From Streptomyces sp. NBC_01476 (GTDB lineage: Bacteria > Actinomycetota > Actinomycetes > Streptomycetales > Streptomycetaceae), in the NCBI RefSeq assembly GCF_036227265.1, contig NZ_CP109446.1, forward strand, positions 1,935,501 through 1,999,500: DNA of 64,000 bases, written 5' to 3'. The notes below the pieces were generated by a model that ran no database searches, had not been told where the DNA came from, and saw only the letters and a program-made list of their open reading frames with translations. Below, one piece after another: positions 1-9,856 of this stretch (positions are counted from its first letter, which is position 1; the number at the start of each line of letters is the position of its first letter). The position numbers were made by a program, and so were the translations under genes.

Positions 1-404
1 TCGTGGAAGTTCAGCGCCAGGATCGCGAAGGTGATGCCGACGATCAGCTGGCCTGCCATCTTCGCCTTGGCCCGCAGGCCGAGGCTGCGCTGCTTCACGA
101 TCTTGATGTAGTCGTCCAGGAAGCCCACCAGGCCGAGGCCGGCGGTGAGGAACAGCACCAGCACCCCGGACATCGTCGGCTTGTCGCCGGTGATCAGCTT
201 GGTCGCCGCGTAGGCGATCAGGGTGGCCAGGATGAACGCGATCCCGCCCATGGTGGGGGTGCCGCGCTTGCTGTGGTGGGCCTTCGGGCCGTCGTCCCGG
301 ATCATCTGCCCGTAGCCCTTGCGGGCCAGCAGGCGGATCAGCAGCGGTGTGCCGATCAAGGAGAGGAAGAGTCCCAGGACGCCGGAGACGAGGATCTGCT
401 TCAT
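1..404 (-). CDS. mraY: MraY, phospho-MurNAc-pentapeptide transferase (N-terminal part, runs off the window)
   Basis: Integral membrane enzyme that moves phospho-MurNAc-pentapeptide from UDP to undecaprenyl phosphate, making lipid I. Only about the first 134 residues are visible. They begin MKQILVSGVLGLFLSLIG, a first membrane helix, followed by the family motif DDGPKAHHSKRGTPTMGG, further hydrophobic helices and the conserved FLDDYIK segment with its metal-binding Asp pair. The ATG at 404 overlaps the murF stop codon (ATGA, 401-404), so the two are translationally coupled. It is the last visible gene of the leftward dcw operon. Recognition is secure; the C-terminus lies outside. Confidence 0.95.
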   Translation of the reverse strand, partial: MKQILVSGVLGLFLSLIGTPLLIRLLARKGYGQMIRDDGPKAHHSKRGTPTMGGIAFILATLIAYAATKLITGDKPTMSGVLVLFLTAGLGLVGFLDDYIKIVKQRSLGLRAKAKMAGQLIVGITFAILALNFH

Positions 405-1852
405 CGGACGGCACCCTCGCGGCCCGTTCCGCCGAGGTCGCCACCGGGGGCCGCCTCGATCAGCGCCAAGGCGACGGACTCCAGCCCGACCGACCTCGAT
501 GCCTTGACCAGAACGACATCGCCCGGGCGCACCTCGCTGCGCAACAGGTCGATCGCCGCCTCCGCGTCGGACACGTGCACCGACTCCTCACCCCACGAAC
601 CCTCGTTATAGGCGCCCATTTGCAGCCAGGCGGCTTCAGTACCGCCCACGGCCACGAGCTTGCTGACGTTGAGCCGGACGGCCAGCCGCCCCACCGCGTC
701 GTGCTCGGTGAGCGCTTGCTCGCCGAGTTCGGCCATCTTGCCCAGCACCGCCCACGTACGGCCCCCCCGAGCCTGGGCGGGCCGGCCCATCGCGGCCAGT
801 GCGCGCAGAGCAGCCCTCATGGATTCGGGGTTCGCGTTGTAGGCGTCGTTGACGACCGTCACGCCGTCGGGCCGCTCGGTGACCTCCATCCGCCAGTGCG
901 AGAGCGAGCCGGCCCGGGAGAGCGCGGAGGCGATCTCCCCGACAGGCATGCCTAGTTCACCGGCAACGGCGGCCGCGGCGAGCGCGTTCGACACGTGATG
1001 CTCACCGTACAGGCGCAAGGTCACGTCGGCGCACCCGGTGGGTGTTCGCAGGCTGAAGATCGCCTGTCCCCGGTCGCTGAGCCGGACATTCTGTCCCTGA
1101 TAGTCGGCTTCTGCGCTCTCTCCGAAGGTCACCACCCGGGCCCGGGTGCGCTCGCGCATCGCGATCACCAGCGGGTCGTCGGCGTTGAGCACCGCGATGC
1201 CGCCGTCCGCGGCGGCCGGCAGCGCTTCGACGAGTTCGCCCTTGGCCTGGGCGATCTGCTCCTTGCCGCCGAATTCGCCGATGTGCGCGGAGCCCACATT
1301 GAGCACCAGGCCGATCCGCGGCGGGGTCAGCCCGGTCAGGTAGCGGATGTGGCCGATGCCACGGGCGCCCATCTCCAGCACCAGGTGCCTGGTGTCCTGG
1401 TCGGCGGTGAGCGCGGTGAGCGGCAGCCCGATCTCGTTGTTGAGCGACCCGGGGGTCCACACGGTGGGCGCGGCCTGCTGCAGCAGTTGGGCGATGAGGT
1501 CCTTGGTGCTGGTCTTGCCGGCCGAGCCGGTGAGGGCCACCACGGTGACGCCGAGGCGCTCGATGACGTGCTGGGCGAGCGCGCCGAGCGCCGTCTGGAC
1601 GTCGTCCACCACGATCGCGGGTGCGCCGACCGGGCGGGCGGCCAGCACCGCGACCGCGCCGTCGGCGACGGCCTTGGCGGCGAAGTCGTGGCCGTCCACC
1701 CGCTCCCCGGCGAAGGCCACGAAGAGCGAGCCGGGCACCACCTCGCGGGAATCGCGGACCACGGGCCCGGTGACCTGGACATCGCTGTCCGGTATGTCGT
1801 GCGTACTCCCGCCGACCGCGCGTGCGACCTCGGCGAGGGAAAGGGGGATCAC
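401..1852 (-). CDS. murF: MurF, UDP-MurNAc-tripeptide:D-Ala-D-Ala ligase
   Basis: Cytoplasmic ATP-dependent Mur ligase that adds D-Ala-D-Ala to complete the UDP-MurNAc-pentapeptide. The 483 residues match the usual length. The N-terminal substrate domain carries the DSREV signature near residue 35. The central ATPase domain has the P-loop GSAGKTST (about 109-116) and NDAYNANPESM, the Mur ligase signature. A C-terminal Rossmann-like domain follows. Translation starts at GTG 1852 and this GTG overlaps the murE stop (GTGA), while its own stop overlaps the mraY start. It is therefore tightly coupled in the order murE-murF-mraY. Confidence 0.96.
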   Translation of the reverse strand: MIPLSLAEVARAVGGSTHDIPDSDVQVTGPVVRDSREVVPGSLFVAFAGERVDGHDFAAKAVADGAVAVLAARPVGAPAIVVDDVQTALGALAQHVIERLGVTVVALTGSAGKTSTKDLIAQLLQQAAPTVWTPGSLNNEIGLPLTALTADQDTRHLVLEMGARGIGHIRYLTGLTPPRIGLVLNVGSAHIGEFGGKEQIAQAKGELVEALPAAADGGIAVLNADDPLVIAMRERTRARVVTFGESAEADYQGQNVRLSDRGQAIFSLRTPTGCADVTLRLYGEHHVSNALAAAAVAGELGMPVGEIASALSRAGSLSHWRMEVTERPDGVTVVNDAYNANPESMRAALRALAAMGRPAQARGGRTWAVLGKMAELGEQALTEHDAVGRLAVRLNVSKLVAVGGTEAAWLQMGAYNEGSWGEESVHVSDAEAAIDLLRSEVRPGDVVLVKASRSVGLESVALALIEAAPGGDLGGTGREGAVR

Positions 1853-3534
1853 GGTTGTTTCTGGTCCTTCTGGATCGCGGCGCGCAGCACCTCACGGTCG
1901 TCGAAGGGGCGTACCTCTCCGGCGATGTCCTGGCCCTGCTCATGGCCCTTGCCGGCGACCACCACGATGTCACCTGGCCGCGCCTGGGCGACGGCGGTGG
2001 CGACGGCGGCGGCCCGGTCGGGCTCGACGATGACGTGTCCGCGCTGGTCGGCGGGGACTTCGACGGCTCCGTTCAGCATCGCGGCGAGGATCGCCAGCGG
2101 GTCCTCCGAGCGCGGGTTGTCCGAGGTCAGTACGGCGGTGTCGGCGAGCCGGGCGACAGCCGCGCCCATCGGCCCGCGCTTGGTCCGGTCACGGTCGCCG
2201 CCGCAGCCGAGCACGGCGTGGATCCGGCCGTCGGTGGTGGCGCGCAGCGCCCGCAGCACCGACTCCACGGCGTCGGTCTTGTGCGCGTAGTCGACCACCG
2301 CGAGGTAGGGCTGGCCGGCGTCGACCCGCTCCAGGCGGCCGGGGACCCCCGGCACGGCTGCGACGCCGTCGGCGGCGGTCTGCGGGTCGAGCCCGGCCGC
2401 GGCCAGCGCGGTGATCGCGGCCAGGGTGTTGGCCACGTTGAAGGGGCCGGGCAGCGGCGCCACGGCGTGCACCCGCTCGCCCTTGGGGCCGAGCACGGTG
2501 AAGCGGCTGTCCAGCAGGCCCGCGGTGATCTCCTCGGCCCGCCAGTCGGCGTCCAGGCGGCCCTCGGCGGAGAACGTCACCAGGGGGACGGTGGCCTCGG
2601 CGACCAGCCGGCGGCCGTACTCGTCGTCCAGGTTGACCACGCCGAGCCGGCTGCGGCGCGGGGTGAAGAGCTGCGCCTTGGCCTGGAAGTAGTCCTCCAT
2701 GCCGGAGTGGAACTCCATGTGCTCCGGGCTGAGGTTGTTGAAGACGGCCACGTCGAAGACGGCACCGTCCACCCGGCCGAGGACCAGCGCGTGGCTGGAG
2801 ACCTCCATCACCACCGACTCGACGCCGCGTTCGCGCATCACCGCGAAGAGCGCCTGCAGGTCGGTGGCCTCCGGGGTGGTGCGCTCGCTCTTGAGCCGCT
2901 CGTCGCCGATCCGGGTCTCCACCGTGCCGATCAGGCCGGTGGCGCCGTGCCGGGTGGCCCGCAGGCCGCCCTCCACGAGGTACGAGGTGGTGGTCTTGCC
3001 GGAGGTGCCGGTGATGCCGATCCGCAGCATGCCCTCACCGGGCTCGTCGTAGACCGCGGCCGCCAGTTCGCCCATCACCGCCCGGGGGTCGGCGACGGTG
3101 AGCACCGGCAGCCCGGTGGCGGCGGCGCGCTCGGCGCCGGCCGGATCGGTCAGTACGGCGGCGGCGCCGGCGGTGGCGGCCTGGCCGGCGAAGTCGGCGC
3201 CATGGAAGCGGGCACCGGGCAGCGCCGCGTACAGGTCGCCGGGGCGGACCGCACGCGAGTCGTGGGTGATGCCGGTGATCATGGCGGCGCTTTCCGGACC
3301 GTCCGGCGCCGGTGTTCCGAGCCGTCCGGCGAGGTCCGCGAGCGGTTTGGGGCGCACGCGCGCCGGGCGCGGCGCGCCCGGCGGCTGGGTGAGGGTGGGC
3401 TGGTCAGCTGTGGGCACGGCGGTGAGGTTACCGGGCCTTCCGGGCTCCGGGCCAAAACGGCCCGGGGGGCGCGGGCGCGGGTCGCGGTCGCCGGTCGCGG
3501 TGGCTCCGTGCTGGTCAGGGTCGTGGTGGCGCAT
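1849..3534 (-). CDS. murE: MurE, UDP-MurNAc-L-Ala-D-Glu:diaminopimelate ligase
   Basis: Cytoplasmic Mur ligase adding the third, diamino acid residue to the peptidoglycan stem. From ATG 3534 it has 561 residues: a proline/arginine-rich, poorly conserved first 60 residues, then the THDSRAVRPGD signature, the P-loop GTSGKTTT (about 176-183), and DNPRSEDP near the C-terminus, the motif of diaminopimelate-type rather than lysine-type enzymes. Streptomycetes use LL-diaminopimelate, which this motif does not distinguish from meso. The start is 2 nt downstream of the ftsI stop. An internal GTG about 40 codons in would remove most of the disordered leader and cannot be excluded. Confidence 0.95.
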   Translation of the reverse strand: MRHHDPDQHGATATGDRDPRPRPPGRFGPEPGRPGNLTAVPTADQPTLTQPPGAPRPARVRPKPLADLAGRLGTPAPDGPESAAMITGITHDSRAVRPGDLYAALPGARFHGADFAGQAATAGAAAVLTDPAGAERAAATGLPVLTVADPRAVMGELAAAVYDEPGEGMLRIGITGTSGKTTTSYLVEGGLRATRHGATGLIGTVETRIGDERLKSERTTPEATDLQALFAVMRERGVESVVMEVSSHALVLGRVDGAVFDVAVFNNLSPEHMEFHSGMEDYFQAKAQLFTPRRSRLGVVNLDDEYGRRLVAEATVPLVTFSAEGRLDADWRAEEITAGLLDSRFTVLGPKGERVHAVAPLPGPFNVANTLAAITALAAAGLDPQTAADGVAAVPGVPGRLERVDAGQPYLAVVDYAHKTDAVESVLRALRATTDGRIHAVLGCGGDRDRTKRGPMGAAVARLADTAVLTSDNPRSEDPLAILAAMLNGAVEVPADQRGHVIVEPDRAAAVATAVAQARPGDIVVVAGKGHEQGQDIAGEVRPFDDREVLRAAIQKDQKQP

Positions 3535-3536
3535 GA

Positions 3537-5513
3537 TCAGTGTCCCTTGGGGCTGGTGGCGGCGGGCGGCTGACCGGGATTGAACTCGATCGGCAGCTTC
3601 GGGGCCGGGATGCCGGAGGGCGGCACGTCGAGGCTCTTGAGGGCGAAGGTCATCACCTTCTGGAAGACCGGGCCGCAGATGTCGCCGCCGAAGTAACTGC
3701 CCTTCGTCGGGTTCTGGATCACGCAGGAGACGGTGACCCGCGGGTTGTCGGCGGGCGCGAAGCCCAGGAAGGACGAGGTGTAGCCCTTGTAGCGGCCGGT
3801 CTCGGGGTCCACCCGGTTGGCTGTACCGGTCTTGCCCGCCACCCGGTAGCCGTCGATACGGGCGTTCATACCGGTGCCCTCCTCGCTGCCGACCACCGAC
3901 TCCAGCATGGTGGAGAGAGTCTTGGCGGTTTGGGTGCTGACCACCCGGGTCTTCTTCGGCGGGTCCGCGGGCACGAAGCGGCCGTCCGGTCCTGTGATGC
4001 CGCGGATCAGCGACGGCTCGACCCGGACCCCGCCGTTGGCGATGGTCGAGTAGACCGAGGTGGCCTGCAGGGCGTTGACCGACAGACCCTGGCCGAAGGG
4101 GATCGTGTACTGCTGGGAGGCGTTCCAGTCCTGCGGTCTGGCGAGGATGCCGGGGGTCTCGCCGGGGAAGCCGATGCCGGTCGGGGAGCCGATGCCGAAC
4201 TTCTTCAGATACGAGTAGAGGACCTGGTTGGCCTGCGGCTGGGTGGCGCCGAGCTGGCCGCTGGCCAGGATGGTGCCGATGTTGCTGGACTTGGCGAGCA
4301 CACCGTTGAGGGTCAGGTACCAGGTGCCGTGGTCCACGTCGTCGTGGAAGACCCGGTCGGCGCGGGGCAGGGTGCCGGGGACGGTGACATGGGTGGTGGG
4401 CGTGGCGGTGCCGGTGTCCAGGATCGCGGCCATGGACATCAGCTTGCTGACACTGCCGGGTTCGTAGGCGTCCTGCATCGCCGCGTTGCCGAGGGTGCCG
4501 GGGGCGGCGTGGGAGAGGTCGCCGGGGTCGAAGCCGGGGGCGTCGGCCATCGCCAGCACCTGGCCGGTGCGGGAGTCCTGCACGATGACGTAGCCGCGGT
4601 CGGCCCTGGACTTGCGCACCTGGGCGGTGATGGCCTGCTGGGCCTCCCACTGGATGTCCCGGTCCAGGGTGAGTTCGACGTCGGAGCCGGGGACCGCGGG
4701 CTGCTCCTGGCTGCCGGCGGTGGGGACCTGGCGGCCGTTGGACTGGGCGTACCGGATCTTGCCGTTGGTGCCGGAGAGCTGCTTGTTGAACATCGACTCC
4801 AGGCCGCCGGCGCCCTGGCCCTCGGCGTTGACGAAGCCGATGACGCCGGCCGCGAGGTCGCCGGCCGGATAGACCCGCTTGGTGTGCGGCTCGTCGAAGA
4901 TGCCGGCCATCACGTCGGCGCCCTCGCCGTCGGCGGCCTTGTCGGCGAACGCGGACTTGAGGTCCTTGATCTGGTTCCAGACCTGCGGGGACTGGGCGCG
5001 GGCGATCACCTGGTAGCGGGAGCCCGGGGTGGCGAGCTGCTGGGCGATCTTGGTGGCGTCGCCGCCGACGATGGGCGCGAGCAGCTGGGCCGCCTGCTGG
5101 GGTGCGTCGGCGACCTTGGTCTGGGCGCGGGTGAAGAGATACGGGTCGGCGGTGATGTCGAAGGCGTCGACGGTGGTGGCGAGGTCGACGCCTGACCGGT
5201 CGGTGATGGTGCCGCGGTCGGCGATGACCTCGTGGGTGACCCACCGGTTGACCGCGGCCTTGGAGGCGTACGAGGACGCGTCGACCGCCTGCACCTGCAG
5301 CAGCCGTACGACGAAGGCGGCCAGCACCAGGGTGAGTGCGACGCCCACCATGCGCAGCCGGGGCCGCGGCCGTCCGAGCCGTACCACCTTGGGGCCGGCC
5401 GGGCCCCGCCGTGGCGCCCCCGGCGCCCCGCTCGGCCGCCGCACCGGCCGTCCGGCGGCGGGGCGGGGGGCGCCGCCGCGCGGCGGGCCGGGGCGGCGGG
5501 GCGGTTCTGTCAC
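3537..5513 (-). CDS. ftsI: FtsI, septal class B penicillin-binding protein (PBP3)
   Basis: Septum-specific peptidoglycan D,D-transpeptidase of the divisome. The 658-residue product has a 50-residue Pro/Arg/Gly-rich cytoplasmic tail, one membrane anchor (about 55-74), a dimerisation/pedestal domain and a transpeptidase domain with all three active-site motifs: SVSK (354-357, nucleophile S354), SSN (409-411) and KTGTA (561-565). The GTG at 5513 is chosen because it starts directly at the family-like tail; the open frame continues upstream into the ftsL region without recognisable protein. It lies 56 bp after ftsL and 2 nt before murE. Confidence 0.95.
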   Translation of the reverse strand: MTEPPRRPGPPRGGAPRPAAGRPVRRPSGAPGAPRRGPAGPKVVRLGRPRPRLRMVGVALTLVLAAFVVRLLQVQAVDASSYASKAAVNRWVTHEVIADRGTITDRSGVDLATTVDAFDITADPYLFTRAQTKVADAPQQAAQLLAPIVGGDATKIAQQLATPGSRYQVIARAQSPQVWNQIKDLKSAFADKAADGEGADVMAGIFDEPHTKRVYPAGDLAAGVIGFVNAEGQGAGGLESMFNKQLSGTNGKIRYAQSNGRQVPTAGSQEQPAVPGSDVELTLDRDIQWEAQQAITAQVRKSRADRGYVIVQDSRTGQVLAMADAPGFDPGDLSHAAPGTLGNAAMQDAYEPGSVSKLMSMAAILDTGTATPTTHVTVPGTLPRADRVFHDDVDHGTWYLTLNGVLAKSSNIGTILASGQLGATQPQANQVLYSYLKKFGIGSPTGIGFPGETPGILARPQDWNASQQYTIPFGQGLSVNALQATSVYSTIANGGVRVEPSLIRGITGPDGRFVPADPPKKTRVVSTQTAKTLSTMLESVVGSEEGTGMNARIDGYRVAGKTGTANRVDPETGRYKGYTSSFLGFAPADNPRVTVSCVIQNPTKGSYFGGDICGPVFQKVMTFALKSLDVPPSGIPAPKLPIEFNPGQPPAATSPKGH

Positions 5514-5569
5514 AGTGCGGTCCTCCGGGCGCGGGCCTGCGGGAGCTGGCGGTTCACGTCGGTCACCTG

Positions 5570-6403
5570 TCAGGGGGTCGGGGCCGTCGGGTCGGTGGGA
5601 GGCGCTGCCGGGGTGCCGGGCGGGGCGGTGGCCGCGTCCGGGGTGCCGCGGACGCTCCCGTCGGGGTTGAGGAAGGCCGGGTTGCCGCCGGGGACCATGC
5701 CGAGCTCCTGAGCACGGCGCTGGAGCTCCCCCGGCGCGGAGTAGCCGTCCACCTCCTGCTGGAGCTGCTGCTGTTCGTCCGTGTACCCCGTGGTGTCCTT
5801 CTCCAGCTTGTTCAGCTGGAAGGAGTCCCGGTTGACCGCGGAGTTGAGCAGCAGCAGCGTGATCAGGCCACCGGCGAGCAGCGACACGACCAGTACGACG
5901 AACGGGGTACGGGCCGCGGTTGCGCTGGTGCCCACCCGGCCCGCGGTGAGCCGCCCCCCGATGGTCGCCCACCGTCCGGGGCCGGCGGCGGCGCCGCGTT
6001 CCCGGCGGGCCGGAGAGCCGCCCGCCGGGGCGGGCACCGCGGCACGGGCCGGATCGGCCCCGGCGCCGCGCCGCGCGGCCCCGGGCACCCGCGCCTGGCC
6101 GCCGCCGGGCGGCTCGGAACCACTCGCCCGCCCGGGCCGGCCGCCGCGCCCCGGGTCGTCGGACTGCCGGCCGGTACCGGACCCTGGCCGCCCGGACCGG
6201 CTCTCCCGGCGCCCCGCGGAGTCCGGGCCGGGGCCCCGGCGCGCTTCACCACTGCCGTCGTCGGACCGCCGGCCGGTACCGGACCCTGGCCGCCCGGACC
6301 GGCCCTCCCGGCGCCCCGCGGACTCGGGGTCAGGGCCCCGGCGGGAGCCGCCGCCGCGCGGGCGGTCGTCCGGCGGCGGGCCGGGCCGGCCGGGCCCGCT
6401 CAT
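5570..6403 (-). CDS. ftsL: FtsL-type septum formation initiator protein with long repeated cytoplasmic tail
   Basis: Small bitopic divisome protein that, with DivIC/FtsB, activates septal wall synthesis. The core is the C-terminal part: membrane helix at about 166-187, then a leucine/glutamine-rich coiled segment (about 192-222, with [12 protein letters not shown] and [12 protein letters not shown]) and a short LGM-containing end, as expected for FtsL. The protein is 277 residues, longer than typical, because of about 160 disordered Pro/Gly/Arg/Ser residues before the helix. That tail contains two near-identical 22-residue segments 34 residues apart (28-49 and 62-83). The ATG overlaps the rsmH stop by 4 nt. 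Identification rests on position and topology since FtsL sequence is weakly conserved. Confidence 0.88.
   Translation of the reverse strand: MSGPGRPGPPPDDRPRGGGSRRGPDPESAGRREGRSGRPGSGTGRRSDDGSGEARRGPGPDSAGRRESRSGRPGSGTGRQSDDPGRGGRPGRASGSEPPGGGQARVPGAARRGAGADPARAAVPAPAGGSPARRERGAAAGPGRWATIGGRLTAGRVGTSATAARTPFVVLVVSLLAGGLITLLLLNSAVNRDSFQLNKLEKDTTGYTDEQQQLQQEVDGYSAPGELQRRAQELGMVPGGNPAFLNPDGSVRGTPDAATAPPGTPAAPPTDPTAPTP
6155..6345. repeat. Two-copy 102-bp tandem repeat inside ftsL
   Basis: A segment around 6155-6240 recurs at 6257-6342 with a period of exactly 102 bp (34 codons), so the reading frame is kept. The most conserved stretch includes GGCCGGTACC at 6169-6178 and 6271-6280. It encodes the duplicated Gly/Arg/Ser-rich block of the FtsL cytoplasmic tail. 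A few substitutions separate the copies, so it is not an assembly duplicate. Confidence 0.85.
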
Positions 6404-7374
6404 CGGGTGTCCTCGCGGATGCGCTCCGCGCCGCGGAGCCGGGCCGGAGCCGCCCGGCGGTTCTCGGAGATCTCGTCCTCCGTGGGGAGTTCCGCACCGC
6501 GGGTGAGGAGTCTGAGGCGGGGCTGGTACTGCTCGGGGACGACCGGGAGGCCGGGTGGGGCGGTGGTGGCCGCGCCGGCCGCCAGGACCTGCTTGACCAG
6601 GCGGTCCTCCAGCGACTGGTAGGACAGGACCGCGATCCGGCCGCCGACCGCCAGCGCGCCGACCGCCGCCGGGATCGCCCGCTCCAGCACCGAGAGCTCG
6701 CCGTTGACCTCGATCCGCAGCGCCTGGAAGGTCCGCTTCGCGGGATTGCCCCCGGTCCGCTTGGCCGCCTGCGGCAGCGCGTCCCGGATCAGTTCGACCA
6801 GCCGCGCGCTGGTGGTGAAGGGCTCCCGGTCCCGTTCCCGTACCACCGCGTCCACGATCTTCCGGGCGAACTTCTCCTCGCCGTACGCCCGCAGGATCCG
6901 CACCAGCTCCCCGGGCGGGTAGGTGTTGAGCACCTCGGCCGCGCTGATCCCGGTCGACTGGTCCATCCGCATGTCGAGCGGCGCGTCCTGCGCGTAGGCG
7001 AAGCCGCGGCCGGCCTCGTCGAGCTGCATGGAAGAGACGCCGAGGTCGAAGAGCACGCCCTGCACCCGCGGCACCTCCAGGCTCTGGAGGACCTCCGGCA
7101 GCTCGTCGTAGACCGCGTGGACCAAGGTGGCGCGTTCACCGAAAGGGGCGAGCCGCTCGGCGGAGAGTTTGAGCGCCTCCGGGTCGCGGTCGATGGCGAT
7201 CAGCCGGGCCGAGGGGAAGGTGCCGAGCAGCGCCTCGCTGTGGCCGCCGAGGCCCAGCGTGGCGTCCACCACCACCGCACCCGGCTCGGCCAGCGCGGGC
7301 GCCAGCATGTCGAGGCAGCGCCGCAGCATCACCGGGACGTGCCGTGGCTGGGCGGGCGGGGAGGGGTCGCTCAT
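6400..7374 (-). CDS. rsmH: RsmH (MraW), 16S rRNA m4C1402 methyltransferase
   Basis: SAM-dependent methyltransferase acting on N4 of C1402 in 16S rRNA. The 324-residue product starts [17 protein letters not shown], typical of the family. It has the SAM-binding motif [10 protein letters not shown], the acidic loop [21 protein letters not shown], the RMDQS segment, and the [10 protein letters not shown] and QALRIEVN motifs. The ATG at 7374 is the only start that begins at the conserved N-terminus; the frame upstream reads low-complexity sequence. It is 187 bp after mraZ and its stop overlaps the ftsL start. Confidence 0.96.
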   Translation of the reverse strand: MSDPSPPAQPRHVPVMLRRCLDMLAPALAEPGAVVVDATLGLGGHSEALLGTFPSARLIAIDRDPEALKLSAERLAPFGERATLVHAVYDELPEVLQSLEVPRVQGVLFDLGVSSMQLDEAGRGFAYAQDAPLDMRMDQSTGISAAEVLNTYPPGELVRILRAYGEEKFARKIVDAVVRERDREPFTTSARLVELIRDALPQAAKRTGGNPAKRTFQALRIEVNGELSVLERAIPAAVGALAVGGRIAVLSYQSLEDRLVKQVLAAGAATTAPPGLPVVPEQYQPRLRLLTRGAELPTEDEISENRRAAPARLRGAERIREDTR

Positions 7375-7561
7375 GAGGGCCTTTTCTGACGTGGTGCGGC
7401 CGGGCGGTGGACGTAGAACCTGGTCCCCGCCCGCTCGGAAGAAACGTTCCCCCGACACCGGGGAAGTGGTGCCGGCGGAAGCGAACCGGAGAGCGGGAGG
7501 AGGCCGAGCCGTACGTCCCGGGGGGAGGTGCGCCGGCGCACGCGGGGGTGCGGGGCCGCAC

Positions 7562-7993
7562 TCACAGTAATCCGGGCGGAACCTCCTCTGACAGGGCCGA
7601 AAAGGTGTCTTCCTGCGCCGCGAGATAGCGGTCCCAGGCCTCTGCCGACCAGATCTCCACCCGCGTGTTGGCGCCGATGACCGCGCAGTCCCGGACCAGC
7701 CCGGCATACTCCCGCAAAGGCTGCGGCACCGTCACCCGCCCCTGCTTGTCGGGCACCTCGTCGTGCGCCCCGGCGAAGAGCACCCGCAGGTAGTCACGGG
7801 CGGACTTGGAGGTCAGCGGGGCCGCCGAGAGCTGTTCGGTGGCCGCCTTGAAGCCCTCGACCGACCACACGCACAGGCAGCGCTCCTGTCCGCGGGTGAT
7901 CACCAGGCCGTCGGCGAACGGCTCCCGGAAGCGGGCGGGCAGCACGAGCCGGTTCTTGTCGTCCAGCCGCGGGGTGTAGGTCCCGAGGAACAT
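7562..7993 (-). CDS. mraZ: MraZ, transcriptional regulator of the dcw cluster
   Basis: Ring-forming DNA-binding protein with two AbrB-like beta modules; in Escherichia coli and mollicutes it regulates its own dcw promoter through short direct repeats. The 143 residues start [20 protein letters not shown], and the second module is recognisable at [18 protein letters not shown]. It is the first gene of the leftward cluster. Four GTGG repeats spaced by 10 bp lie over its likely promoter, consistent with autoregulation. A purine-rich GGGAGGAGGG sits about 10 nt before the ATG. Confidence 0.95.
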   Translation of the reverse strand: MFLGTYTPRLDDKNRLVLPARFREPFADGLVITRGQERCLCVWSVEGFKAATEQLSAAPLTSKSARDYLRVLFAGAHDEVPDKQGRVTVPQPLREYAGLVRDCAVIGANTRVEIWSAEAWDRYLAAQEDTFSALSEEVPPGLL

Positions 7994-8023
7994 GAGGACC
8001 CGGCCCTCCTCCCGCAGACAGCA

Positions 8024-8063
8024 CCACTTCGCGCCACTTTACTCCACCCTGCCCCACGGTCAA
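8024..8063 (-). promoter_or_regulatory. mraZ promoter with four 10-bp-spaced GTGG boxes (candidate MraZ operator)
   Basis: Read on the minus strand, GTGG occurs four times with exact 10-bp periodicity (plus-strand CCAC at 8024-8027, 8034-8037, 8044-8047 and 8054-8057). A sigma-70-like pair, TTGACC (8058-8063) and TAAAGT (8036-8041) with a 16-bp spacer, overlaps the boxes. Known MraZ operators are short G-rich direct repeats at about one helical turn in the mraZ promoter, so bound MraZ would cover this promoter. The repeats are seen; the function is inferred from family knowledge. Confidence 0.8.
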
Positions 8064-8120
8064 CGAAATCCCAGGCGGGCGCGCCACCACGGCGGCCGGG
8101 CAGGCGCTACCGTCATTGAC

Positions 8121-8687
8121 ATGTCGATATCTGCCAGCGGCCGTACCGGCCCCACCGAGCCCATACCGACGTATGCCGGAGCCGCCGTGGCCCCGTCCGT
8201 CACCGACAGGCTGGTCAACGCCAATCAGGAGTACGCCGCCGCGTTCCAGGACCCGGGCATGGACGCCCAGCCGGTCCTGAAAGTCGCGGTCGTCGCCTGT
8301 ATGGACGCCCGTATCGACCTGCACCGGGCGCTCGGTCTCGAATTGGGTGACTGCCACACCATCCGCAACGCCGGCGGTGTGGTCACCGACGACACCATCC
8401 GTTCACTCACCATCAGCCAGCGTGCCCTGGGCACCCGGTCGGTGGTACTGATCCATCACACCGGCTGCGGCCTGCAGAACATCACGGAGGATTTCCGTAC
8501 GGAACTGGAGCGCGAAGTGGGACAGCGGCCGACCTGGGCGGTGGAGGCCTTCTCCGACGTCGACCAGGACGTCCGGCAGTCGATGGCCCGGGTCAGGACC
8601 TCACCGTTCCTCGCCCACACGGACGACGTGCGCGGATTTGTCTTCGACGTGCACACCGGTCTGCTGCGGGAAATCACGAACAAGTAA
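8121..8687 (+). CDS. Beta-type carbonic anhydrase
   Basis: Predicted zinc enzyme interconverting CO2 and bicarbonate in the cytoplasm. The 188-residue protein shows the beta-class pattern: CMDAR (Cys60, Asp62, Arg64) and HHTGCG (His112/113, Cys116) as zinc ligands and catalytic dyad, plus RNAGG. It is shorter than plant-type enzymes and matches the small actinobacterial subfamily. The ATG at 8121 follows a TACCGT hexamer by only 7 nt, suggesting a leaderless transcript; the open frame extends upstream into the mraZ promoter. It is divergent from mraZ. Confidence 0.87.
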   Translation: MSISASGRTGPTEPIPTYAGAAVAPSVTDRLVNANQEYAAAFQDPGMDAQPVLKVAVVACMDARIDLHRALGLELGDCHTIRNAGGVVTDDTIRSLTISQRALGTRSVVLIHHTGCGLQNITEDFRTELEREVGQRPTWAVEAFSDVDQDVRQSMARVRTSPFLAHTDDVRGFVFDVHTGLLREITNK

Positions 8688-8827
8688 CAGCCGCCGAGTG
8701 ACGTGAACCGCTGTGTAAGGGAAGAATGCATCGTGCGGCACGTCTCGCCCTTAGCGGACGTTGCCCAATGCGGGGAGGGCCGGTCCAGGGATGACCGTGT
8801 CCCGAGGAACAGGCCGAGGAGTACCGG

Positions 8828-9855
<1,028 letters not shown>

Positions 9856-9856
<1 letters not shown>

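Noticed and set aside
1849-5244. murE reading frame extending upstream through ftsI
   Set aside because: The extra N-terminal 570 codons are in the wrong frame for FtsI, which is unmistakable there.
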